This document shows positions 1 to 6,710 of a stretch of DNA of 9,044 nucleotides, one piece after another. Under the pieces are notes generated by a model. That model saw nothing but the letters and a program-made list of their open reading frames with translations. It ran no database searches and was not told the origin of the DNA. Made by a program: the position numbers and the translations under genes. Positions within the stretch are counted from its first letter, which is position 1. Every line of letters begins with the position of its first letter. Origin of the DNA: an uncultured Prevotella sp. (GTDB taxonomy: Bacteria; Bacteroidota; Bacteroidia; Bacteroidales; Bacteroidaceae); NCBI GenBank assembly GCA_934230965.1, contig CAKQFW010000075.1:1-9044 (forward strand), given 5' to 3'.

Positions 1-1398
1 GTTTTCGGCCATAAACGCCTCAACATCTTTCGGATGATAAGGTATGCGCTGTTCGCCTAAGAAGCGGCAGCCATCGGCAGTGATGAGCACGTCGTCTTCA
101 ATACGTATGCCACCAAAGTCTTTATAGGTCTCCAGCAAGTCGAAGTTGATAAAGTCTTTGCAATGTCCGCTGGCCTTCCAGTCGTCGATAAGGGCTGGTA
201 TGAAGTAGATACCTGGCTCATCGGTCACCACAAAGCCCTCTTCCAATCGGCGTCCCATGCGCAAGCAGTTAGTTCCAAACTGCTCAAGGTTGGGTCGAGT
301 TTCCTCGTCAAAGCCCACATTTATCTGGTCAAGGTTCTCCATATCGTGCACATCCATGCCCATCATGTGTCCTAAGCCGTGAGGCAAGAACATGGCATGA
401 GCACCAGCACGTACCGCCTCTTCAGTGTCGCCCTTCATCAGTCCCAGCTCCTTCAGACGGTCGGTCATCAGTCGGCAAACCGAGAAGTGCACGTCCATCC
501 ACTTAACGCCAGGTTTGGCTACCTCAAGAGCGTGGTCGTGGCAAGCCTCAACAATGCTGTATATCTCTAACTGGCGCTGCGTAAACTTGCCATCAACGGG
601 CATGGTGCGCGTGTTGTCAGAGCAGTAGTTGTTGATATTTTCGGCACCCGCATCGCACAGCACCAAGCGTCCAGGCTCGAGCATTGCCATTGAGGGGTTG
701 CCATGCATAATCTCGCCATGCTGACTATAGATGGTGGGAAAACTGACCATAGCGCCATACGAGTTGGCCACGCCGTCTACCTGTCCGCCCACAAACTTCT
801 CTGTTACGCCAGCACGTGTCAGGCGCATAGCGGTGGTGTGCATGCGGTAGCCTATCTCGGCAGCCTTCTCCAGTTCTTCAATCTCTTGCGGTTCCTTGGT
901 AGAGCGCATCTTCACCACAGCCTTGATGAGGGGCATGCTGGCCGACTCTTTCTGCTGATTGGGATGTATGCCCAGAAGGTCGAAAATCTGCAACTTGATG
1001 TCGTAACGATACGGCGGCAAGAAATGTATGGTGCGTTTCTGTCGCATAGCATCGTTGCAGATGGTTTTCAGGCTTTTCATAGGTGCCGTGTTGTCTACAC
1101 CCACCTGTTGTGCCATATCGTGCACACTGTCTACGCTGCCATACCACACAATGTCTTCAATGTCGATATCGTTGCCCACCAGTGTCTCGATATTGTTGTC
1201 GATATCGATAACACCTACCAGGCCGTCGCGGTTTTGTCCGAAATAGTAGAGAAACGACGAGTCTTGACGAAACGGATAGTAGCCGTTGTTGGGAAAATTG
1301 CAAGGCGACTCGTTGTTTCCGAAGAGGATAATAATGCCGCTTTTCACAAGTTCTTTAAGCTTAGCGCGGCGGTTTATGTACGTCTGTTTGTCAAACAT
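1..1398 (-). CDS. M24B family Xaa-Pro aminopeptidase (aminopeptidase P-like), 3' end cut by window edge
   Basis: Predicted cytoplasmic metallopeptidase that removes an N-terminal residue preceding proline. The frame is open from ATG (1396-1398) to position 1, giving 466 residues without a stop; this is already about the usual family length, so only a few residues are probably missing. An N-terminal creatinase/AMP_N-like domain covers roughly residues 1-180 and includes YPFRQDSSFLYYFG at 41-54. The pita-bread M24 domain follows. All five expected metal ligands are visible: D249 (LCDAGAE), D261 (CSDNTRTMPV), H344 (HGLGHMMGMDVHD), E394 (TDEPGIYF) and E434 (RIEDDVLI). No signal peptide is seen. 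The start fits a TAnnTTTG promoter about 27 nt upstream on the same strand. It is divergent from the patatin gene. Family assignment is firm; the exact substrate (dipeptide versus longer peptides) is not determined. Confidence 0.95.
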   Translation of the reverse strand, partial: MFDKQTYINRRAKLKELVKSGIIILFGNNESPCNFPNNGYYPFRQDSSFLYYFGQNRDGLVGVIDIDNNIETLVGNDIDIEDIVWYGSVDSVHDMAQQVGVDNTAPMKSLKTICNDAMRQKRTIHFLPPYRYDIKLQIFDLLGIHPNQQKESASMPLIKAVVKMRSTKEPQEIEELEKAAEIGYRMHTTAMRLTRAGVTEKFVGGQVDGVANSYGAMVSFPTIYSQHGEIMHGNPSMAMLEPGRLVLCDAGAENINNYCSDNTRTMPVDGKFTQRQLEIYSIVEACHDHALEVAKPGVKWMDVHFSVCRLMTDRLKELGLMKGDTEEAVRAGAHAMFLPHGLGHMMGMDVHDMENLDQINVGFDEETRPNLEQFGTNCLRMGRRLEEGFVVTDEPGIYFIPALIDDWKASGHCKDFINFDLLETYKDFGGIRIEDDVLITADGCRFLGEQRIPYHPKDVEAFMAEN

Positions 1399-1425
1399 TT
1401 CAAAAAATTATTATCAATATGTTTG

Positions 1426-1433
1426 CAAAGTTA
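1426..1433 (-). promoter_or_regulatory. Promoter -7 element (TAACTTTG) for the M24 peptidase gene
   Basis: On the minus strand the sequence reads TAACTTTG, an exact match to the Bacteroidota -7 consensus TAnnTTTG. It ends 27 nt before the ATG at 1398, implying a 5' leader of roughly 20-25 nt. I see no convincing -33 TTG at the usual 19-21 nt spacing. It is one half of an inverted repeat with the plus-strand element at 1456-1463. Confidence 0.6.
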
Positions 1434-1455
1434 CTACTTTTTCTAATAAAATGTG

Positions 1456-1463
1456 TAACTTTG
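1456..1463 (+). promoter_or_regulatory. Promoter -7 element (TAACTTTG) for the patatin-like gene
   Basis: TAACTTTG matches the Bacteroidota -7 consensus TAnnTTTG exactly and ends 28 nt before the ATG at 1492, giving a predicted leader of about 24 nt. No clear -33 TTG is visible at standard spacing. It mirrors the element of the divergent M24 gene. Confidence 0.6.
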
Positions 1464-1491
1464 TAAGGAAATTAACCATTATTATATTAAT

Positions 1492-2334
1492 ATGCACATA
1501 GATAGGAATACAGGCTTGGTATTAGAGGGTGGAGGCATGCGTGGCGTGTTTACCAGTGGCGTGCTCGACGGCTTCATGAAGCACAACCTTTATTTTCGTT
1601 ATGTGGTGGCTGTGTCGGCAGGTGCTTGCAATGGTATGTCGTATATGAGCCATCAGCCCCGTAGAGCCCGTATCTCAAATATCGACTATCTGGCACGTTT
1701 TAAATATATAGGTTTACGCCACCTGGTGACGCAAGGTTGTATTTTCGACCGCAAACTGCTGTACGACAAATTTCCGAACCAATACTTGCCGTTCGATTTC
1801 GACACCTTTTTCAACAACCAATGCACCTTTGAGATGGTAACCACCAATTGCCGCACAGGCCAAGCTATGTACCTAAGCGAGCAGCACGACCGCCAGCGCG
1901 CCCTCGACATTGTACGAGCGTCGAGCAGCCTACCCTACGTGAGCAAGATTGTTGATGTTGACGGCATACCGATGCTCGATGGCGGCATTGTTGACAGCAT
2001 ACCTGTGCAGCGCGCTATCAATATGGGGCACCCCTTCAACGTGGTGGTATGTACACGTAACAAAGGCTATCGCGAAACGGGGCGCGACTATAAGATACCA
2101 CGCTTTATCTACCGCAACTATCCGCGCCTTCGCGTAGCACTCAGCCGCCGCATTGCAGTCTATAACGAGCAGTTGGAGATGATTGACCGCATGGAAGCCG
2201 CTGGCCAAATAATATGCATACGCCCCGAACGCCCAATAGAGGTGACGCGTATGGAAAAAGACACGGCAAAACTTGAACGCCTTTACGAAGAAGGGTTTGC
2301 ACTGGGCGAAAAGTTTTGTCAGTCGATTTCTTAG
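1492..2334 (+). CDS. Patatin-like phospholipase family protein (YjjU-like)
   Basis: A 280-residue predicted serine acyl hydrolase of the patatin fold; such enzymes use a Ser-Asp dyad on lipid acyl esters. Visible elements are the oxyanion glycine loop GGGMRG at residues 13-18, the nucleophile elbow AVSAGA with Ser42, and the DGG motif with Asp163. The usual GxSxG elbow is AVSAG here, with Ala in place of the first Gly. The C-terminal third (about 200-280) is charged and helical, as in the YjjU-type subgroup. There is no signal peptide or membrane segment, so it is probably cytoplasmic. The ATG at 1492 directly precedes the conserved N-terminus (TGLVLEGGG) and follows a TAACTTTG promoter; there is no Shine-Dalgarno sequence. 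The TAG stop lies inside the repeat array that follows. The substrate is unknown. Confidence 0.92.
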   Translation: MHIDRNTGLVLEGGGMRGVFTSGVLDGFMKHNLYFRYVVAVSAGACNGMSYMSHQPRRARISNIDYLARFKYIGLRHLVTQGCIFDRKLLYDKFPNQYLPFDFDTFFNNQCTFEMVTTNCRTGQAMYLSEQHDRQRALDIVRASSSLPYVSKIVDVDGIPMLDGGIVDSIPVQRAINMGHPFNVVVCTRNKGYRETGRDYKIPRFIYRNYPRLRVALSRRIAVYNEQLEMIDRMEAAGQIICIRPERPIEVTRMEKDTAKLERLYEEGFALGEKFCQSIS

Positions 2335-2497
2335 TTGACGAGTTGACAAGTTGACGAGTTGACAAGCTGCTACCCTTGCAATAAAATAGTTGACGAGTAA
2401 ACAAGTTGACGAGTAGACAAGCTGCTTGTTTTGATGGAATAAGTCATCACAAGGGTATCAGCTTGTCTACTCGTCAACTTGTTTACTCGTCAACTAA
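2331..2497. repeat. GTTGACRA repeat array forming a large three-armed inverted repeat
   Basis: Between the convergent patatin and trmD genes lie three related arms built of an 8-bp unit alternating GTTGACGA and GTTGACAA. Arm A is 2331-2378, arm B is 2387-2424 and arm C is 2459-2496. By eye, B and C are a perfect 38-bp inverted repeat around a 34-nt loop (2425-2458). Arm A pairs with an extended C (2450-2497) at 44 of 48 positions, so A and B compete for C. The loop contains a smaller TGATG/CATCA hairpin. The position suggests a bidirectional terminator or mRNA 3'-end structure; neither flank has a strong T-run, although minus-strand readthrough meets TATTTTATT. It could also be a REP-like or MITE-like repeat. 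No gene is seen in it. Confidence 0.9.
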
Positions 2498-2504
2498 AGA
2501 AAAT

Positions 2505-3182
2505 CTATTTCTCAAGCAAATCGGGGCGCAAACGACGGGTGCGTTCCATCGCCTGTTCCATTTCCCAATTCTTTATTTTTGCCTCGTTGCCACTGAGCAA
2601 TATCTCGGGCACCTTCCAGCCCTTATAGTCGGCCGGACGCGTGTAGATAGGTGCCGAGAGCATGTCGTCTTGAAAACAATCGCTCAAGGCACTTTGCTCA
2701 TCACCTATCACACCAGGCACGATGCGCACAATGGCGTCGGCCATGATTGCAGCCGCCAGTTCGCCACCCGTCAGCACATAGTCGCCTACCGAAATTTCGC
2801 GCGTGATGAGATGGTCGCGCACACGCTGGTCAATACCTTTATAGTGTCCGCACAAGATGATGATATTGCCTTTGAGCGAGAGGTCGTTAGCAATATGCTG
2901 ATCAAACTTCTCGCCATCAGGCGATGTAAATATCACCTCGTCATAATCGCGCTCGGCCTTCAGTGCCGATATGCAACGGTCAATAGGCTCACACTGCATC
3001 ACCATGCCAGCAAATCCGCCATAGGGATAGTCGTCTACGCGGCGCCACTTGTCGGTAGAATAGTCGCGCAGGTTGTGCAGATGTATCTCGGCCAAGCCCT
3101 TTTTCTGCGCTCGTGCCAGTATCGATTCGTTGACAAAGCCCTCTAACATTTCGGGCAATACGGTAATAATGTCTATTCTCAT
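2505..3182 (-). CDS. trmD: tRNA (guanine-N1-)-methyltransferase TrmD
   Basis: Methylates G37 at N1, next to the anticodon, in tRNAs with G at position 36, using S-adenosylmethionine; this prevents +1 frameshifting. The 225-residue protein starts [12 protein letters not shown], aligned with the family N-terminus. Trefoil-knot SAM-site motifs are clear: [12 protein letters not shown] at about 109-120 and [12 protein letters not shown] at 133-144. [13 protein letters not shown] follows, with R153 and D168 at positions that match E. coli Arg154 and Asp169 as I recall them, and then PIYTRP and the C-terminal domain ending at RLRPDLLEK. It is somewhat shorter than the E. coli enzyme (255 residues), the difference lying in the C-terminal region. 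The usual rpsP-rimM-trmD-rplS neighbours are absent; it stands alone downstream of an M48 protease gene, with its own promoter and possibly no 5' leader. Confidence 0.97.
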   Translation of the reverse strand: MRIDIITVLPEMLEGFVNESILARAQKKGLAEIHLHNLRDYSTDKWRRVDDYPYGGFAGMVMQCEPIDRCISALKAERDYDEVIFTSPDGEKFDQHIANDLSLKGNIIILCGHYKGIDQRVRDHLITREISVGDYVLTGGELAAAIMADAIVRIVPGVIGDEQSALSDCFQDDMLSAPIYTRPADYKGWKVPEILLSGNEAKIKNWEMEQAMERTRRLRPDLLEK

Positions 3183-3187
3183 ACGTG

Positions 3188-3218
3188 CAAAGGTAATGAT
3201 TTTCCAGTAGATAGCAAA
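3188..3218 (-). promoter_or_regulatory. trmD promoter (TTTG-N19-TACCTTTG), predicted leaderless transcript
   Basis: On the minus strand a -33 TTTG (3218-3215) is followed after 19 nt by TACCTTTG (3195-3188), matching both parts of the Bacteroidota consensus at the usual spacing. Only 5 nt (3187-3183) separate the -7 element from the trmD ATG. Transcription normally begins a few nt after this element, so the 5' UTR would be about 0-3 nt. The promoter sits in the 57-nt gap after the M48 gene stop. Confidence 0.7.
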
Positions 3219-3239
3219 TGTTTTTACGCTTCTTTATTT

Positions 3240-4130
3240 CTACTTTCTCTTCTTCGACGTAGTGGTATGCTTCGTGGTTGAAGTGGTTTTCTTCGTCGTA
3301 GTGGTGGTAGTGGCCACGGCAGCCTTGTAGTATTTTAGCGCCTCAGGCAACTCGGCTTTGATGGTAGCAATACGCTTAGCATCAGAGGGGTGATCGCTAA
3401 ACATATCGCTCTGGTTACTGTTGCCATTGCCCTGAGCCATGCGCTGCCAAAAGGCCACGGCTACGGTGGGGTCGTAACCAGCCATAGCGGCAAAGATTAA
3501 GCCCATACGGTCGGCCTCGGTTTCGTGGTTACGCGAATATTTTAGGCTGCGAAACTGCAAACCTTTCTGCGTTAAGATTTGTGCCAACTGAGTGGTGGAA
3601 GAGCTCACACCAGCGGCCTCAAGCACGCCGCCCAATATCTGTGTGCCATACTGGTTTCTGATTTGTGTGCTCATCTGTTCGGCCGAATGTTTGGCCACAG
3701 CATGGGCTATCTCATGTCCTAACACGATGGCCAGCGATGCCTCGTTCTGCGTATAAGGCAGCAATCCTTCATACACCACAATTTTTCCACCAGGCATACA
3801 AAAGGCATTGGCCTCTTTGTTCTGAACGAGGTTAAACTCCCAACTAAAGTTTTTCAACTCGCTACTTAATCCATTGTTTTTCAGATAGCTCTCTACAGCG
3901 GTAGCCAAACGCTGTCCTACACGTTTCACCATAGCGGTATTGTTGCTATTAGTCGACACTTTAGCACTCTTCATAAAGTTGCTGTACTCTTGGTTACTCA
4001 GGCTCAACACCTGTTCATCGTTTACCAAAAGCGTTTGGGTTCGCCCTGAAATGGGCACTACACGGGTCGTTCCACACGACACCATAAGGGCCGTCACCAC
4101 GGCCAACAATACAATCTTTACACTTTTCAT
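3240..4130 (-). CDS. M48 family zinc metalloprotease, lipoprotein
   Basis: A 296-residue predicted envelope protease, probably involved in protein quality control. The N-terminus has a Lys residue, a hydrophobic core and a lipobox LMVSC ending at Cys19, so it should be exported and lipidated. The zinc site is HEIAH at 139-143 with the third ligand Glu203 in ETEAD (203-207). HPSDAKRI near 247-254 is the conserved C-terminal motif of this peptidase group. The last ~25 residues are a low-complexity tail of Thr, Lys and Ser (272-296) that is likely disordered. The length fits the periplasmic BepA/LoiP-like peptidase core without TPR repeats. It is co-directional with trmD (57 nt downstream) and with the subtilase gene 333 nt upstream. 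The substrate is unknown. Confidence 0.94.
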   Translation of the reverse strand: MKSVKIVLLAVVTALMVSCGTTRVVPISGRTQTLLVNDEQVLSLSNQEYSNFMKSAKVSTNSNNTAMVKRVGQRLATAVESYLKNNGLSSELKNFSWEFNLVQNKEANAFCMPGGKIVVYEGLLPYTQNEASLAIVLGHEIAHAVAKHSAEQMSTQIRNQYGTQILGGVLEAAGVSSSTTQLAQILTQKGLQFRSLKYSRNHETEADRMGLIFAAMAGYDPTVAVAFWQRMAQGNGNSNQSDMFSDHPSDAKRIATIKAELPEALKYYKAAVATTTTTTKKTTSTTKHTTTSKKRK

Positions 4131-4220
4131 ATTTTTATCTTTTTGTACATCTTTTCACAATTCGACGTTTTTTCGCCCACTTTCACATCAATAGGCGCTG
4201 AGGGGCGTTTTTCTTTCAAT

Positions 4221-4251
4221 CTGTAAGTAAATAAGTTCCGTTTGCTTACAG
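4221..4251. repeat. Hairpin-forming inverted repeat
   Basis: CTGTAAGTAAA (4221-4231) and TTTGCTTACAG (4241-4251) form an 11-bp stem with one T-G position around a 9-nt loop. No proper T-run follows on the minus strand, the direction of both flanking genes, so it is not an ordinary terminator. It lies about 90 nt upstream of the M48 start and could be an mRNA leader structure or an operator. Confidence 0.6.
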
Positions 4252-4289
4252 TTTTCAAAAGTGATACCCCTCATTTCTGATTCGCGGCA

Positions 4290-4377
4290 TTTCAGGCTCT
4301 GAAACCCATGGTTTCAGGCTGTAATATGCTGGGTTTCACGGTCTGAAACCAATGCTTTCAGACTGTAATTTGATGGG
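4290..4377. repeat. 44-bp tandem repeat rich in TTTCAG/CTGAAA palindromes
   Basis: Two direct copies with a 44-bp period (4290-4333 and 4334-4377); the 36-nt cores starting at 4299 and 4343 agree at 31 positions. Each copy contains a palindrome: CTGAAACC-cat-GGTTTCAG at 4299-4317, and GTCTGAAA with TTTCAGAC at 4341-4363. TTTCAG at 4290 and GGTTTCA at 4332 can also pair with the neighbouring CTGAAA blocks, so several alternative hairpins are possible. Confidence 0.8.
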
Positions 4378-4379
4378 TA

Positions 4380-4387
4380 CAAACTTA
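4380..4387 (-). promoter_or_regulatory. Possible promoter -7 element (TAAGTTTG) for the M48 gene
   Basis: The minus strand reads TAAGTTTG, an exact TAnnTTTG match. The -33 position holds only T-rich sequence without TTTG. If used, the M48 mRNA would have a leader of about 245 nt containing the tandem repeat and the 4221-4251 hairpin. No better -7 match was found closer to the gene. Confidence 0.3.
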
Positions 4388-4463
4388 CACAAAATATGGG
4401 ACATAAAAAAGGAAAAAACGAGAAAATATTTCACAATCTTTCACATTTAAATCTTTTTAAAAA

Positions 4464-6710
4464 TTATCTCCGCACCAGGGTCGAGCCCGTAAAACCATCA
4501 TTACCCCCATTCAGCTGCAAGGCATAGATGCCGTGTGGCAGATGCGCCAACGAAAAAGTGTATTGGCGCTGCCCTGTGGCAAACCGATGTGTGGCCAGCC
4601 GCTGGCCCGCTGTGCTATATACCTGTATGCTGAAGGGGCGAGGTGCAGGGGCAGCCAAGTGCACCGTTACGCCGCCTTGGGCATCAATGCTAAAGGTGGC
4701 GCGCGTGGGCTGCTGGTGCGAGAGGTTAGCTATGCCGTCGATACCCAACAAGTAAAGCAAGCCACGATAGGCATCAATCTCGCCATAACCATACAGGTTA
4801 TTGGGATAAGTGAGCGAAGGGTCGGGGCGACGACAGGTGGCGCGTAGCACCTCCATCACGTCGGTGGGCGACAAGTCAGGGCGTGCCTGTAGCCAAAGGG
4901 CTATGACGCCAGCCACCACGGGCGATGCCATCGAGGTGCCAGCATCGCTCTGCCAAGCATAGGTGCGGCCGTTATACGCAAAGGTGCCTACCAGCGACGA
5001 CTCGGGCGACGCCTGTTCGCTGATATAATAACTGCTATACGACGATATAATATTGGTGCCAGGCGCCATCACATCGGGTTTTATGCGGCCATCATAAGTG
5101 GGGCCTATGGCCGAATAGTGGGCTCTCTCGCCTCGGGTGCCCGCGTTATACACCTGCACATCGCCCACCGAATTGACATACTGTGTGCGATAAGCCGTGG
5201 CCCCCACAGCTATGACCGATTCAGCACACGAGGGGCTAAGGATGCTATACGACGCATCGCCAGCCGATAAGGTGGGGTCGAGGGCGTTGTCGTATAGTTC
5301 GCCCACCACTCTATAGAAAGCCACATCGGCCTCCTTCCCCATCACCTCTACCGACACCGCGTTAACCATGCCCACCCTAATATCGGCGCTAAGCGCTACA
5401 TCGTAACAGGTTTGTGCAGGGTCGTAGCACGAGGGGTAAGCCTGAACTGTAAGCACATAACGGTCAGAACAAAGCGTAAGGGTGTCGGTAAACGTTGAGT
5501 CGGGGGCCAAGAGCACCTCGCTCGTTGGCAACACATAGGCTTCGGGTTGCTGGTTTTGCCATACCTTCAGTCGAAGGTCAAAAGCAGCATCGGCCTGTAA
5601 CGTAAAGGCCACGCGCTTGCCCCACTTGCGAATGAAGGCACCAGCGGCCTGCTCGCCTCGAGGTTTTCTGAAATAATTGCGTTGCCATCCGTCATTGCCC
5701 ACGGCAGCCACGAGGATGCGGCCAGGCCCCGTCATGCGGTTTATCACCTCGTTATACAGCAGATCGTCGCCATGAAAATCTTGGTTCGAGCCCTCGCTAA
5801 AATTAATCACACAGGGCAAGCCACGAGCTTCGGCATAATCGAAAATATACTGAAAGCCCAAAGCATCGGTGGCATAAGTATATTTATAAAGTTGGGTGCT
5901 ATCAATCAGGGCCACATCTTCGCTCACAGCATTGCTCACCAGGCATAACTCGCTATCATAGGCCACGCCACGATAGGCGGTACCAAAGCCAGTGCCCGCC
6001 GCTATGCCTGTGGTGTGGGTGCCGTGGCTGATGAGGTGGGCATCGCGCGAGTGGGCATAGCGTTTTAGCGCCTCGCCCTCATAAGCGGCACCCACAAACA
6101 GGGGGCTGTCAATGGTATCGGTAGAGAGCATATCCCAAAAACGCTGTATGCGCCAGCTGGAGGTGTTGCGGTCGAGAAACGTGGGATGCGTGAGGTCGAA
6201 GCCCACATCTTGCACACCCACCACTACCCCACTGCCCGTAAAGGCTTGAGGCAACTGCTGGGCAGCATACACCTCGCGAGCTCCCACCTGTATATACACC
6301 GAGTCGAGCAAAGGGCGCGTGCCACGTTGCGCCTCGATACGGCACACACGGGCGTCGGCACTCAAAGCAGGCACACTGTTTAGCGGCATCTGCACAATGC
6401 TTATGTCGCCATACTGTCTCAGCACGGTGCAACCATGCTGAGATAAGGCGTCGGCATCGACGGCCGAACGTGTCTGCACAAAGGCACACACCTGGGGCTG
6501 AAGGTGCTGCCCCTGAGCGTTAAATCGCGTTGAGCGTTGTGCCTCGTGGCGCACCCACTGCCTCAATTGGCCCGACAATTTGCCATACTGCACCTGCTGC
6601 CCCATGGCGGGCAGTGGGCTCAGCAAAACGGCTATGCAGAGGTATATATATAATAAGGTGTAGCGGGCGGGTTGTATCTGGTGCCGCCACTGACCGCGAG
6701 TTTGCTTCAT
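4464..6710 (-). CDS. Secreted S8 family subtilisin-like serine protease with T9SS C-terminal domain
   Basis: A 748-residue extracellular or cell-surface protease. I start it at ATG 6708-6710, because this gives a Sec signal peptide (basic residues, hydrophobic core 19-34, likely cut after AMG at 35-37); the in-frame ATG at 6776 would bury it behind another hydrophobic stretch. Residues ~40-130 resemble a propeptide. The catalytic triad is Asp168 (VGVQDVGFD), His229 (SHGTHTTG) and Ser593 (GTSMASP), with oxyanion Asn339 (AAVGND). N339 and S593 are 254 residues apart versus about 66 in subtilisin, so an extra domain of roughly 190 residues (about 350-530) is inserted. The last ~75 residues form a T9SS type A sorting domain (IQVYSTAGQRL, then LAHLPHGIYALQL, and a basic end LVRR). 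This predicts export by PorU-type machinery. No good promoter is visible. The substrate is unknown. Confidence 0.93.
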   Translation of the reverse strand: MKQTRGQWRHQIQPARYTLLYIYLCIAVLLSPLPAMGQQVQYGKLSGQLRQWVRHEAQRSTRFNAQGQHLQPQVCAFVQTRSAVDADALSQHGCTVLRQYGDISIVQMPLNSVPALSADARVCRIEAQRGTRPLLDSVYIQVGAREVYAAQQLPQAFTGSGVVVGVQDVGFDLTHPTFLDRNTSSWRIQRFWDMLSTDTIDSPLFVGAAYEGEALKRYAHSRDAHLISHGTHTTGIAAGTGFGTAYRGVAYDSELCLVSNAVSEDVALIDSTQLYKYTYATDALGFQYIFDYAEARGLPCVINFSEGSNQDFHGDDLLYNEVINRMTGPGRILVAAVGNDGWQRNYFRKPRGEQAAGAFIRKWGKRVAFTLQADAAFDLRLKVWQNQQPEAYVLPTSEVLLAPDSTFTDTLTLCSDRYVLTVQAYPSCYDPAQTCYDVALSADIRVGMVNAVSVEVMGKEADVAFYRVVGELYDNALDPTLSAGDASYSILSPSCAESVIAVGATAYRTQYVNSVGDVQVYNAGTRGERAHYSAIGPTYDGRIKPDVMAPGTNIISSYSSYYISEQASPESSLVGTFAYNGRTYAWQSDAGTSMASPVVAGVIALWLQARPDLSPTDVMEVLRATCRRPDPSLTYPNNLYGYGEIDAYRGLLYLLGIDGIANLSHQQPTRATFSIDAQGGVTVHLAAPAPRPFSIQVYSTAGQRLATHRFATGQRQYTFSLAHLPHGIYALQLNGGNDGFTGSTLVRR

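Larger units (their letters stand above)
4131..4463. other. Gene-free spacer between the subtilase and M48 genes
   Basis: This 333-nt stretch lies 3' of the S8 subtilase gene and 5' of the M48 gene, both on the minus strand. I see no plausible gene. It holds an 11-bp hairpin (4221-4251), a 44-bp tandem repeat (4290-4377) and a possible minus-strand promoter element (4380-4387). The part next to the subtilase stop (about 4380-4463) is very A/T-rich. No clear intrinsic terminator with a U-tract was found for the subtilase gene. Confidence 0.7.

Noticed and set aside
703..1446. Long plus-strand open frame of 247 codons
   Set aside because: It is antisense to the M24 peptidase, which has all five metal ligands; the translation resembles no family and the frame is a shadow of the real gene.
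2331..2497. CRISPR-like short repeats
   Set aside because: The units are contiguous 8-mers inside one palindrome, with no unique spacers of regular length and no cas genes.
2406..3146. Long plus-strand open frame of 246 codons starting in the repeat array
   Set aside because: It runs antisense through trmD, whose motifs are unambiguous; its first residues come from the palindrome.
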